Program-made: the position numbers and the translations under genes
In this document: positions 1-7,580 of the stretch, piece after piece
Layout of the letters: each line of letters starts with the position of its first letter
How positions within the stretch are numbered: position 1 is the first letter of the stretch
The notes under the pieces: model-generated
What the model saw: the letters and a program-made list of their open reading frames with translations, nothing else
Database searches by the model: none
What the model was told of the DNA's origin: nothing
Assembly (NCBI GenBank): GCA_023404955.1
Contig: JAEXZY010000039.1
Span: 9,611-73,610, forward strand
Source: Actinomycetes bacterium
Lineage (GTDB): Bacteria > Actinomycetota > Actinomycetes > Mycobacteriales > Mycobacteriaceae
Length of the DNA stretch: 64,000 nucleotides
Direction of reading: 5' to 3'

Positions 1-475
1 CGTCCATCGTGAAACAGACGCGGCTACGGGCGGATTCACCGCCCACCTTGCTGACGATGTCCTTGAACTTCTGCCGGTCCTCACCGCGCTGGATGGCGTC
101 GAAGTCGGCGCCGATCATCTCGACGTCGTAGCGCTCGAGGATCCCGTTCTCGTACAGCTTCACAGCGGTGTTGAGCGCGGTCTGCCCACCGAGAGTGGCC
201 AGCAGCGCATCGATCTTGTTGCCGCGCTCGGCCTGCTGGGAGATCACCTTCTCGACGAACTCGGCGGTGATCGGCTCGACGTAGGTGTGGTCGGCGTACT
301 CCGGGTCGGTCATGATCGTGGCCGGATTGGAGTTGATCAGCGTGACCTGCAGCCCCTCGGCGCGCAGCACACGGCACGCCTGGGTCCCGGAGTAGTCGAA
401 TTCGGCGGCCTGACCGATCAGGATCGGCCCGGACCCGATGACCAGGATGTGCTTCAAGTCGGTACGGCGCGGCAT
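1..475 (-). CDS. carB: Carbamoyl-phosphate synthase large subunit, N-terminal part (runs off the left edge)
   Basis: Large subunit of carbamoyl-phosphate synthase. It uses ammonia passed from CarA, bicarbonate and two ATP to make carbamoyl phosphate for pyrimidine and arginine synthesis in the cytoplasm. About 158 N-terminal residues are visible. They begin MPRRTDLKHILVIGSGPI and contain the conserved IGQACEFDYSG stretch and the LATLGGQTALN segment of the first ATP-grasp half. The ATG (complement of 473-475) directly abuts the carA stop codon, so the two subunits are almost certainly translated together. It is the last visible gene of the pyr operon. Only the remaining ~85 percent of the protein cannot be judged. 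Confidence 0.97.
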   Translation of the reverse strand, partial: MPRRTDLKHILVIGSGPILIGQAAEFDYSGTQACRVLRAEGLQVTLINSNPATIMTDPEYADHTYVEPITAEFVEKVISQQAERGNKIDALLATLGGQTALNTAVKLYENGILERYDVEMIGADFDAIQRGEDRQKFKDIVSKVGGESARSRVCFTMD

Positions 476-1600
476 CTATTTCTCTCCCGCCATCAGGTCG
501 ATGAACTGGTCGAACAGGTAGTTGGCATCGCGGGGACCCGCGGCGGCCTCCGGGTGGTACTGCACGGAGAACGCCCGCCCGTTGGCCAGGGCCACGCCTT
601 CGACCACTCCGTCGTTGGCGCAGGTGTGGGTGACCACCGCCGCGCCGAAGGGGGTGTCGAAGTCTTCGCCGGCCTCCCCTTCGAGGGCGAAGCCGTGGTT
701 CTGCGCGGTGATCGACACCCGGCCGGTGGCGTGGTCCATCACCGGAATGTTGATGCCGCGGTGTCCGAACGTCATCTTGTAGGTGCCCCGGCCGAGCGCC
801 CGGCCCAGGATCTGGTTGCCGAAGCAGATGCCGAACAGCGGTGTGCCGGCGTCGATCACCTGCTTGGTGACCTCCACCAGGTGGTCGGCGGTGGCGGGGT
901 CGCCGGGACCGTTGGACAGGAACACCCCGTCCGGATGCAGGTCGGCGATCTCCGCGAAGTCGGCCGACGACGGCAGCACGTGGGTGCGGATGCCGCGTTC
1001 GGAGAAGTTGCGCGGGGTGTTGGTCTTGATGCCCAGATCCAGCGCCACCACGGTGAACCGTTGCGCGCCAGACGGTTCCACGACATAGCGGTCGGCGGTG
1101 CTCACCTCGCCGGCCAGATCGGCACCGAGCATGGAGGCCTGCCCGCGCACCCGAGCCAGCAGTTCGTCGGTGTCGGCGAGAGCGGCCCCGCTGAAAACAC
1201 CGGCCTTCATCGAGCCGCGGCTGCGCAGATGACGCACCACTGCGCGGGTGTCGATGCCCGCGATGCCGACCACGCCCTGGCGGCGCAGCTCGTCGTCGAG
1301 GGTGCGGGTGGCCCGCCAGTTCGAGGCACGTGGCGAGGGATCGCGCACCGCGTAACCCGCGACCCAGATCTTGTCCCCGCGACTCTCGCTGTCCTCGTCG
1401 TTCCAGCCCGTGTTGCCGATCTGCGGGGCCGTCGCGACCACGATCTGACGGTGATAGCTGGGGTCGGTCAGCGTCTCCTGGTATCCGGACATGCCGGTGG
1501 AGAACACCGCCTCGCCGAGCGTTTCGCCCTCCGCACCGAATGGTGTGCCGGTGAACACCCGGCCGTCTTCGAGCACGAGCACGGCCACATCCGCCGTCAT
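476..1600 (-). CDS. carA: Carbamoyl-phosphate synthase small (glutaminase) subunit
   Basis: Hydrolyses glutamine and channels ammonia to CarB. The 374-residue protein has the N-terminal CPSase small domain (VLVLEDGRVFTG) and a C-terminal class I glutamine amidotransferase domain. The nucleophile cysteine lies in GICFGNQILG and the His/Glu pair in VQYHPEAAAG. An upstream in-frame ATG at 1621 exists, but I chose the ATG at 1600. It has a strong AGGAGGT site three bases upstream, and the protein then begins MTADVAVLVLEDG as in other mycobacterial CarA proteins. The start overlaps the stop of the upstream membrane-protein gene by four bases (ATGA), indicating translational coupling within the pyr operon. 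Confidence 0.97.
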   Translation of the reverse strand: MTADVAVLVLEDGRVFTGTPFGAEGETLGEAVFSTGMSGYQETLTDPSYHRQIVVATAPQIGNTGWNDEDSESRGDKIWVAGYAVRDPSPRASNWRATRTLDDELRRQGVVGIAGIDTRAVVRHLRSRGSMKAGVFSGAALADTDELLARVRGQASMLGADLAGEVSTADRYVVEPSGAQRFTVVALDLGIKTNTPRNFSERGIRTHVLPSSADFAEIADLHPDGVFLSNGPGDPATADHLVEVTKQVIDAGTPLFGICFGNQILGRALGRGTYKMTFGHRGINIPVMDHATGRVSITAQNHGFALEGEAGEDFDTPFGAAVVTHTCANDGVVEGVALANGRAFSVQYHPEAAAGPRDANYLFDQFIDLMAGEK

Positions 1601-2100
1601 GCCACCTCCTCGGGAAGCCATTTCGAATAGTCGCGCCGGTTGTCGGCGCGGAAGCCGGTGTCGATCTCCACCCCGGTGGGCAGGCGCCAGCGGATCGCCA
1701 GGATGCCGTCGTGCGTCAGCGCTTTCCCGGCGAGGCTCTTCTCGGCGCGGATGCCGGTGATCATCTCGGCGGGAATCCAGATCGGGCCGGCGCCGGTGCG
1801 CTGCATCATGATTCCCTCGGGGTACCGGGTCAGCACGGCCTTGGCCCGGAAGCCGAGGTCCGCGGCCGCGACCCGGTCGTTCCAGTTGGGCACCAGCGTG
1901 GACCCGACGTAGAGACCCTTGGTCGGTGCGATGATCGCCGAGCCGACGGTGTCGGGGAGCTGCGGCAGCGTGCCGAGCAGCTGCGCCTGGCGTTCGGAGC
2001 GGCGGCGCCAGCCGCGCAGCATCGCGCCGATCAGCACCGCGATCAGCAGAGCCAGGATCGCGGCCATGATCAGCGAGGCCACCAGAGTCGCGGTGTTCAT
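1597..2100 (-). CDS. Pyr-operon membrane protein (Rv1382-like)
   Basis: A 167-residue protein of unknown function found in the mycobacterial pyr operon between pyrC and carA. Residues about 5-27 form one hydrophobic membrane segment (LVASLIMAAILALLIAVLIG). An Arg-rich junction (RGWRRRSERQ) follows, then a soluble, beta-rich C-terminal domain with IIAPTKGLYVGSTLVPNW. This suggests an N-terminally anchored cytoplasmic domain, possibly of pleckstrin-homology-like fold. ATG at 2100 overlaps the pyrC stop by four bases, and its own stop overlaps the carA start by four. The conserved position suggests a role linked to pyrimidine synthesis or its membrane context, but nothing in the sequence shows what that role is. 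Confidence 0.85.
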   Translation of the reverse strand: MNTATLVASLIMAAILALLIAVLIGAMLRGWRRRSERQAQLLGTLPQLPDTVGSAIIAPTKGLYVGSTLVPNWNDRVAAADLGFRAKAVLTRYPEGIMMQRTGAGPIWIPAEMITGIRAEKSLAGKALTHDGILAIRWRLPTGVEIDTGFRADNRRDYSKWLPEEVA

Positions 2101-3380
2101 GCGCCCGCCTTCCCGTCGCGGGCGGTGACGGTGCCCCGCAGCAGGGTCGCCGTCACGACGGCCGGCAGTTCCATCGCCTCGTACGGGGTGTTGTCGGACC
2201 GGCTGGCCAGCGCGGCGCCGGTGACCGTCCACCGCGCGTCCGGGTCGATCACGGTCAGGTTCGCGGGCTCCCCCACCTCCAGCGGGCGGCCCTGGTCCGG
2301 CAGGCCGACGATTCGGGCGGGCGCCTCGCTCATCACCCGTGCGACGTCACGCCAGGTCAGGAGGCCGGGCCGCACCATCGTCTCGACGACCACCGACAGC
2401 GCGGTCTGCAATCCGAGCATGCCGGGGCGGGCATGGGCGAATTCACACATCTTCTCGTGCTCGGCGTGGGGCGCGTGATCGGTTGCGACACAATCGATCA
2501 CACCGTCGGCCAGCGCCTGGCGCAGCGCGACCGCGTCGGCGGCTTCCCGTAGCGGCGGGTTGACCCGGTTGCGGCCGTCGTAGTCGGCGAGGCGGCTGTC
2601 GTCGAGCAGCAGGTGGTGCGGGGTGACCTCGGCGGTGATCGCGATGCCCTGCTCCTTGGCCCACCGGATGAGCTCCACGGTGCCGGCTGTGGAGGCGTGG
2701 CAGATGTGCACGCGGGCGCCGGCGTCGCGGGCCAGGAGCGCGTCGCGGGCCACGATGGATTCCTCGGCGGCGCGCGGCCAGCCGGCCAGGCCGAGCAGCG
2801 CGGCGGTGGGGCCTTCGTGCGCGACTGCGCCGACGGTCAACCGGGGCTCCTCGGCGTGCTGGGCGATCAAGACGCCGAGCCCGGAGGCGTACTCGAGCGC
2901 CCGGCGCATGACCAGCGGATCGTCGACGCAGATGCCGTCGTCGGAGAACATCCGCACTTTCCCCACCCCGGCGGCCATCAGCCCCATCTCGGTGAGTTGC
3001 TTGCCCTTGAGCCCCACGGTGATCGCGCCGACCGGGTACACGTCGACAAGGCCGACCTGCTGGCCGCGGTGCCACACATGGTCGGTCACGACCGGTGAGT
3101 CGGCGACCGGATCGGTGTTGGCCATCGCGAACACCGCGGTGTAGCCACCCAATGCCGCTGCGGCCGAACCGGTCTCGATGTCCTCGGCGTATTCGCGGCC
3201 GGGTTCGCGCAGATGGGTGTGCAAGTCGACGAAGCCGGGCAGCAGGATCTGACCGGGCGCGTCGATGATGTCGTCAGCGCTCAGGCCGGTACCGATCTCG
3301 GCGATCTGGCCGTCCTCGACGAGCACGTCGACAGGGTCACCCTCACCGTAGAGGAGCACTCCTTTCAGAAGGACCCTCAT
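2097..3380 (-). CDS. pyrC: Dihydroorotase
   Basis: Type I dihydroorotase, catalysing reversible cyclisation of carbamoyl aspartate to dihydroorotate, the third step of pyrimidine synthesis. The 427-residue protein has the amidohydrolase metal-binding motif DLHTHLREPG (His54 and His56), the conserved PHHLLL segment, and the second metal/catalytic motif ATDHAPHAEHEK. Length is typical of the family. ATG at 3380 overlaps the pyrB stop by four bases, and the stop overlaps the next gene in the same way. A longer open frame runs upstream through pyrB, but the homologous N-terminus MRVLLKGVLLYGEG fixes the start. Confidence 0.97.
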   Translation of the reverse strand: MRVLLKGVLLYGEGDPVDVLVEDGQIAEIGTGLSADDIIDAPGQILLPGFVDLHTHLREPGREYAEDIETGSAAAALGGYTAVFAMANTDPVADSPVVTDHVWHRGQQVGLVDVYPVGAITVGLKGKQLTEMGLMAAGVGKVRMFSDDGICVDDPLVMRRALEYASGLGVLIAQHAEEPRLTVGAVAHEGPTAALLGLAGWPRAAEESIVARDALLARDAGARVHICHASTAGTVELIRWAKEQGIAITAEVTPHHLLLDDSRLADYDGRNRVNPPLREAADAVALRQALADGVIDCVATDHAPHAEHEKMCEFAHARPGMLGLQTALSVVVETMVRPGLLTWRDVARVMSEAPARIVGLPDQGRPLEVGEPANLTVIDPDARWTVTGAALASRSDNTPYEAMELPAVVTATLLRGTVTARDGKAGA

Positions 3381-4324
3381 GCGCTGATCGCCTCCACTTC
3401 GGTACCGACGAGCAGGTGGAACAGCACCGCCATCCGCACATGCACTCCATTCGACACCTGTTGCAGCACAGCCGATTGGGACGAGTCGGCCACCGAGTGC
3501 GCGATCTCCATGCCGCGCAGCATCGGGCCGGGATGCAGCACGACGGCATGCTCGGCCAGTTGCGCCTGCCGTTTCTCGGACAGGCCGTAACGCACGGAGT
3601 ACTCCCGCGACGACGGGAAGAAGCCGCCGTTCATCCGTTCGGCCTGCACCCGCAGCATCAGCACCGCGTCGGCGAGCGGCAGTTCGGCGTCCAACTCGTG
3701 GGACACCGTGACAGGCCAGCCCGCGACACCGACAGGCAGCAACGTCGGCGGCGCGACGAGCACCACCTCGGCACCGAGGGTGTGCAGCAGCGCGACATTG
3801 GACCGGGCGACCCGGCTGTGCAGGACGTCGCCGACGATGATCACGCGCTTGCCGTCCACGGAGCCGAGCCGCTGCCTGATGGTCAGCGCGTCGAGCAGCG
3901 CCTGGGTGGGGTGCTCGTGGGTGCCGTCGCCGGCGTTGATGACCGATGGTCCGCCGGTCTCGTCGAGGGTCCAGGCGGCGAGCTGCTGCGCGGCACCCGA
4001 CGCCGGATGGCGCACGATCAGGGCATCGGCCCCGGCGGCGCGCAGGGTCAGCGCGGTGTCGCGCAGCGACTCCCCCTTGGCTACAGACGATCCCGACGCG
4101 CTGACGTTGATGACGTCGGCGCTCATCCACTTGCCCGCCACCTCGAACGACACCCGGGTACGGGTGGAATTCTCGTAGAACATCGTGATGATCGTGCGGC
4201 CGCGCAGCGTCGGCAGCTTCTTGACCTCACGGCCGAGCAGCGCCTCGCGGAACCGGTCGGCGTCGTCGAGGATCGCGGTCGCGTCGTCACGGCTCAGATC
4301 GGCCGCCGTCAGAAGGTGTTTCAC
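3377..4324 (-). CDS. pyrB: Aspartate carbamoyltransferase catalytic subunit
   Basis: Transfers the carbamoyl group to aspartate, the committed step of pyrimidine synthesis. The 315-residue protein shows the carbamoyl-phosphate-binding motif STRTR (residues 53-57), HPTQALLD, and the C-terminal HPGPMLRG. Start is GTG at 4324, overlapping the pyrR stop by four bases (GTGA). No regulatory chain (pyrI) gene is present, as expected where the operon is controlled by PyrR instead. It is the second gene of the pyrR-pyrB-pyrC-membrane protein-carA-carB operon. Confidence 0.97.
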   Translation of the reverse strand: MKHLLTAADLSRDDATAILDDADRFREALLGREVKKLPTLRGRTIITMFYENSTRTRVSFEVAGKWMSADVINVSASGSSVAKGESLRDTALTLRAAGADALIVRHPASGAAQQLAAWTLDETGGPSVINAGDGTHEHPTQALLDALTIRQRLGSVDGKRVIIVGDVLHSRVARSNVALLHTLGAEVVLVAPPTLLPVGVAGWPVTVSHELDAELPLADAVLMLRVQAERMNGGFFPSSREYSVRYGLSEKRQAQLAEHAVVLHPGPMLRGMEIAHSVADSSQSAVLQQVSNGVHVRMAVLFHLLVGTEVEAISA

Positions 4325-4890
4325 CGTTGCGGACCTCCATGCGGTGCGATACGGACGCCGTCGTGGCCGTCGTCTTCGGTGAGTCGTACCTTGACGTTCT
4401 CGCTGCGCGACGTCGGCACGTTCTTGCCGACGTAGTCGGCGCGGATCGGCAGTTCGCGGTGACCGCGGTCCACCAGCACCGCGAGTTGCACCGCACGGGG
4501 TCGACCCAAGTCGCGCAGCGCGTCGAGGGCCGAGCGCACCGACCGGCCGGTGTAGAGCACGTCGTCGACCAGGATGACCAGCGCGCCGTCGATGCCGCCC
4601 TGCGGGATGGATGTGGGGGCCAGCGGCCGGGGTGGCTTCGACATCAGGTCGTCGCGGTAGAGGGTGGTGTCGAGCGCCCCGTGCGCGACGTCGGTGCCGC
4701 TGAATTCGGCGATGTTGGCCGCCAAGCGGGTGGCGAGCGTCACGCCGCGAGTGGGGATTCCGAGGAGAATGACCCGCGGCGCGTCGGGCGCGTCCAGTGC
4801 GGTCTTCTCGATGATCTGGTGGGCGATGCGGGCGATCGTTCGGCTCACGTCCGCCGCGGACATCAGTTCCCGGTCAGTGGTGGCAGCCAC
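4321..4890 (-). CDS. pyrR: Bifunctional pyr operon regulator / uracil phosphoribosyltransferase
   Basis: PyrR binds pyr mRNA when UMP is high and represses the operon; it also has uracil phosphoribosyltransferase activity. The 189-residue protein carries the PRPP-binding loop VILVDDVLYTGRSVRSAL and the conserved IPTRGVTLATRLA segment. GTG at 4890 is chosen because the protein then aligns with mycobacterial PyrR. An AAGGAGGT site lies 11 bases upstream (4902-4909), a slightly long spacing. A longer frame starting at 4920 reads through that ribosome-binding site and is unlikely. First gene of the operon; its leader holds a probable PyrR-binding loop. Confidence 0.95.
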   Translation of the reverse strand: MAATTDRELMSAADVSRTIARIAHQIIEKTALDAPDAPRVILLGIPTRGVTLATRLAANIAEFSGTDVAHGALDTTLYRDDLMSKPPRPLAPTSIPQGGIDGALVILVDDVLYTGRSVRSALDALRDLGRPRAVQLAVLVDRGHRELPIRADYVGKNVPTSRSENVKVRLTEDDGHDGVRIAPHGGPQR

Positions 4891-4909
4891 GTGTAACCCG
4901 GACCTCCTT

Positions 4910-4927
4910 CTCCGCCTCACGGGACGG
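4910..4927 (-). promoter_or_regulatory. Candidate PyrR binding loop in the pyrR leader
   Basis: Read on the minus strand, this stretch is CCGTCCCGTGAGGCGGAG, just before the AAGGAGGT ribosome-binding site of pyrR. The GTGAGG core flanked by pairing CCG/CGG bases resembles the PyrR-binding loop consensus (a GNGAGG-type loop in a short hairpin). In mycobacteria PyrR is known to repress translation through a site near the pyrR start. A weak TAGCCT -10 hexamer lies further upstream. Identification rests on pattern only. Confidence 0.5.
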
Positions 4928-5003
4928 TCGTTAAAGGACGGTCAAATCGCGGCAAGGCTATCACTGTGCGCTGCCGTCGGCACCGCTGACCTACTCTGGC
5001 GCG

Positions 5004-6209
5004 ATGAACCTCGACCGCAATCAGACCTCCATCGTCGAGGCGATCGACGCTGGGCTGCTGGCCGGAGCCGTGACGCTCGTGTGGCGGGGTGGCGACGTGC
5101 TGCAGGTCAACGAACTGGGCTACCGCGACGTCGACGCCAAGCTGCCGATGCAGCGCGACACCCTCTTCCGCATCGCGTCGATGACGAAGCCGGTGACGGT
5201 GGCTGCGGCGATGACGCTGATCGAGGAGGGCGCACTCGCGCTGTCCGATCGGGTGGCCACCTGGTTGCCGGAGCTGGCCGACATGCGCGTGCTCACGGAC
5301 CCGGCCGGCCCGCTCGACCGGACCGTGCCGGCGCAGCGGCCGATCACGATCGAGGATCTGATGACCCACCGCAGCGGGCTGGCCTACATGTTCTCGATCC
5401 GCGGCCCGCTCGCCGACGCATACCGCAAGCTGCCCGTCCGCCAGGATCAGGACCGCTGGCTGACGGAGCTGGCGGCCCTTCCGCTGGTGCATCAGCCCGG
5501 CGTGCGTCTGACCTACAGCCACGCCACCGACGTTCTGGGCATCCTGCTGTCCCGCCTCGTGGGCAAGCCGTTGTCCCAGGTTCTCTCCGAGCGCATCCTC
5601 GAGCCACTGGGCATGTCGGACACGGGTTTTCACGTCGGGCCGACAGGTCGGCGACGAGCGGCGACCATGTACCAGCTGTCGGCGGACAACACGCTGCACC
5701 ATGACGTGATGGGGCCCGCGCCCATCGTCGACCCGCCGTTCTGTCAAGGCGGGGCGGGCCTGTGGTCGACGGTCGACGACTACCTGGCGTTCGCCAAAAT
5801 GCTGCTGGCCGGCGGGACGTCCGATGGGGTGCGGGTGCTGTCCGAGGAGTCGGTCCGGTCGATGCGGACCGATCGACTGACCGATGAGCAGAAACGCTAC
5901 GACTTCCTCGGGGCACCGTTCTGGATCGGCCGCGGGTTCGGCCTGAACCTGTCGGTGGTGACCGATCCGGCGAAGTCGCGGCAGTTGTTCGGGCCCGGCG
6001 GCGTCGGCACGTTCTCGTGGCCGGGTGCATACGGCACGTGGTGGCAGGCTGACCCGTCCGCCGACGCCATCCTGATTTACCTCATCCAGAACATGCCGAG
6101 CCTGTCGACGGACGCCGCCGCGGCCGTTGCGGGAAACACTTCGCTGGCCAAGCTGGCGAGCGCGCAACCGAAGTTCGTGCGACGAACGTACGAGGCCCTC
6201 GAACTCTAG
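5004..6209 (+). CDS. Serine beta-lactamase-like hydrolase/esterase
   Basis: Member of the serine beta-lactamase/penicillin-binding-protein-like family (class C, EstB type), 401 residues. Ser59 lies in the SxxK motif SMTK (59-62). The Tyr motif is YSH at 171-173, in the LTYSHATDVLG context seen in family esterases. The C-terminal segment FGPGGVGTFSWPGAYGT occupies the place of the third active-site motif. There is no signal peptide, so a cytoplasmic esterase or peptidase-like role is more likely than periplasmic antibiotic hydrolysis. The gene is divergent from pyrR, with about 110 bases between them. Substrate unknown. Confidence 0.9.
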   Translation: MNLDRNQTSIVEAIDAGLLAGAVTLVWRGGDVLQVNELGYRDVDAKLPMQRDTLFRIASMTKPVTVAAAMTLIEEGALALSDRVATWLPELADMRVLTDPAGPLDRTVPAQRPITIEDLMTHRSGLAYMFSIRGPLADAYRKLPVRQDQDRWLTELAALPLVHQPGVRLTYSHATDVLGILLSRLVGKPLSQVLSERILEPLGMSDTGFHVGPTGRRRAATMYQLSADNTLHHDVMGPAPIVDPPFCQGGAGLWSTVDDYLAFAKMLLAGGTSDGVRVLSEESVRSMRTDRLTDEQKRYDFLGAPFWIGRGFGLNLSVVTDPAKSRQLFGPGGVGTFSWPGAYGTWWQADPSADAILIYLIQNMPSLSTDAAAAVAGNTSLAKLASAQPKFVRRTYEALEL

Positions 6210-6233
6210 GGGCCGCTTGTCGGCGAGGCGTTG

Positions 6234-6239
6234 TATGGT
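6234..6239 (+). promoter_or_regulatory. Candidate -10 box of a leaderless transcript for the HNH gene
   Basis: The hexamer TATGGT (pattern TANNNT) is followed by six bases (CGAAGC) and then the ATG at 6246. This is the usual spacing for a transcription start on the A of the start codon. No Shine-Dalgarno sequence precedes the ATG, which fits a leaderless mRNA, a common arrangement in mycobacteria. Confidence 0.5.
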
Positions 6240-6245
6240 CGAAGC

Positions 6246-7544
6246 ATGTTCGCACAGGTGTTCGATTTTGACGGTTCGGCCTCGGAGGCCGAGCTGCGCG
6301 AGGTCGTGACACGCTGCGAACAGCTCAAGGCCACCGCCGCCGCGATGCAGGCCCGCGCCACCGCCCTGTGGGCCGAGAAACGACGCGCGGCCGAGGCCGA
6401 GGCGGGGATGCCGGCGCGGAAACGCGGGCGCGGGTTGGCCTCGGAAGTCGCGATGGCCCGGGTGGATTCCCCGGCCCGCGGTAATCAGCACCTCGGCTTC
6501 GCCCAGGCCCTGGTGCACGAAATGCCCCACACGCTGGCCGCGCTCGAATCCGGGGTGCTGACCGAATACCGGGCCACGCTGATCGTCAAACAGTCGGCCT
6601 GCCTGACCGTCGAGGACCGGCGGACGCTGGATGCCGAACTGTGCGCAGATCAGCAGGGGCTTGTCGGGTTGGGCAATGCGCGCATCGAGGCCGCCGCTGC
6701 GGCGATCGCCGCCCGCCTCGATGCCGCCGCGGTCGTGCAACGCAGAGAGCGGGCGGCAGCCTCAGCGCGGGTATCAACGCGACCCGCCCCCAACGGCATG
6801 GTCTACCTGACCGCCCTGATGCCCCTGTCGCAGGGCATCGGGGTCTATGCGGCATTGAAGCGTGAGGCCGACATGTGCGGGGACGGGCGCCCGCGCGGGC
6901 AGATCATGACCGACACCCTGTATCAGCGGGTGACCGCCCGCCCGGCCGAGACGCCGGTGCCGATCGCGGTCAACCTGGTCATGGCCGACACCACCCTGCT
7001 CGGCGACGACGATTCCCCGGGCTGGGTCGACGGCTACGGGCCCGTGCCCGCCGCGGTCCTGCGGAACCTGGTCTCCGACACCGTGGCCGACGAGACCGCG
7101 AAAGCCACGTTGCGGCGGCTCTACCGCCACCCCACCAGCGGACAACTGGTCGCGATGGAATCCAAGGCCCGGATCTTCCCGAAAGGGCTGGCCGCGTTCA
7201 TTGGGCTGCGCGACCAGACCTGCCGCACCCCCTACTGCGACGCCCCCATCCGCCACCACGACCACGCCACCCCCGCCCGCACGGGCGGCAAGACAAGCGC
7301 GCTCAACGGGCTCGGCGCGTGCGCAGCCTGCAACTACGCCAAAGAAGCCCCCGGCTGGACCGTCACCACCCACCAGACCAAGGGCCAGCACACCGCCACC
7401 TACACCACCCCCACCGGCGCGACCTACCACTCCACCGCACCACCACTACCCGGACCCTCGATACGCCGCCGCTACAGCGTCATCGAAGGACAACTCAGCA
7501 TCGACATCGTCGAACTCGGTGCCGAACTCAAACGCAGCGCCTGA
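6246..7544 (+). CDS. DUF222 / HNH endonuclease domain protein (13E12 repeat family)
   Basis: A 432-residue protein of the multicopy mycobacterial 13E12 family. An N-terminal helical DUF222 domain is followed by a C-terminal HNH-type zinc domain: TCRTPYCDAPIRHHDH, then GACAACNYAKEAPGW. The two CxxxC/CxxC pairs and HHDH supply metal ligands and a catalytic His. Function is unproven; the family is thought to be a nuclease that may move or multiply within genomes. ATG at 6246 is preferred over the TTG at 6231 because it sits at leaderless spacing from TATGGT. The gene stands alone between unrelated genes. Confidence 0.85.
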   Translation: MFAQVFDFDGSASEAELREVVTRCEQLKATAAAMQARATALWAEKRRAAEAEAGMPARKRGRGLASEVAMARVDSPARGNQHLGFAQALVHEMPHTLAALESGVLTEYRATLIVKQSACLTVEDRRTLDAELCADQQGLVGLGNARIEAAAAAIAARLDAAAVVQRRERAAASARVSTRPAPNGMVYLTALMPLSQGIGVYAALKREADMCGDGRPRGQIMTDTLYQRVTARPAETPVPIAVNLVMADTTLLGDDDSPGWVDGYGPVPAAVLRNLVSDTVADETAKATLRRLYRHPTSGQLVAMESKARIFPKGLAAFIGLRDQTCRTPYCDAPIRHHDHATPARTGGKTSALNGLGACAACNYAKEAPGWTVTTHQTKGQHTATYTTPTGATYHSTAPPLPGPSIRRRYSVIEGQLSIDIVELGAELKRSA

Positions 7545-7567
7545 CGGTGACAGGTGCTGCCGCGCAG

Positions 7568-7573
7568 TACATT
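7568..7573 (+). promoter_or_regulatory. Candidate -10 box overlapping an inverted repeat, flavin monooxygenase gene
   Basis: TACATT fits TANNNT and lies seven bases before the ATG at 7581, consistent with a leaderless start. It overlaps the left arm of an 8-bp inverted repeat: CATTACGG at 7570-7577 and CCGTAATG at 7594-7601. This is a plausible repressor site, though the right arm lies inside the coding region. Confidence 0.35.
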
Positions 7574-7580
7574 ACGGAGT

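Noticed and set aside
287..1630. 447-codon open frame on the plus strand opposite carA
   Set aside because: It is an antisense shadow of carA in GC-rich DNA, rich in His/Gly/Arg with no recognisable domain.
4917..6740. 607-codon frame on the minus strand opposite the serine hydrolase
   Set aside because: The plus-strand beta-lactamase-like gene explains this DNA; the antisense product is low-complexity Arg/His/Gly.
6246..7544. Attachment site for a phiRv1-like prophage in the 13E12-family gene
   Set aside because: phiRv1 does use a REP13E12 element in M. tuberculosis, but no integrase or duplicated att core was found here.
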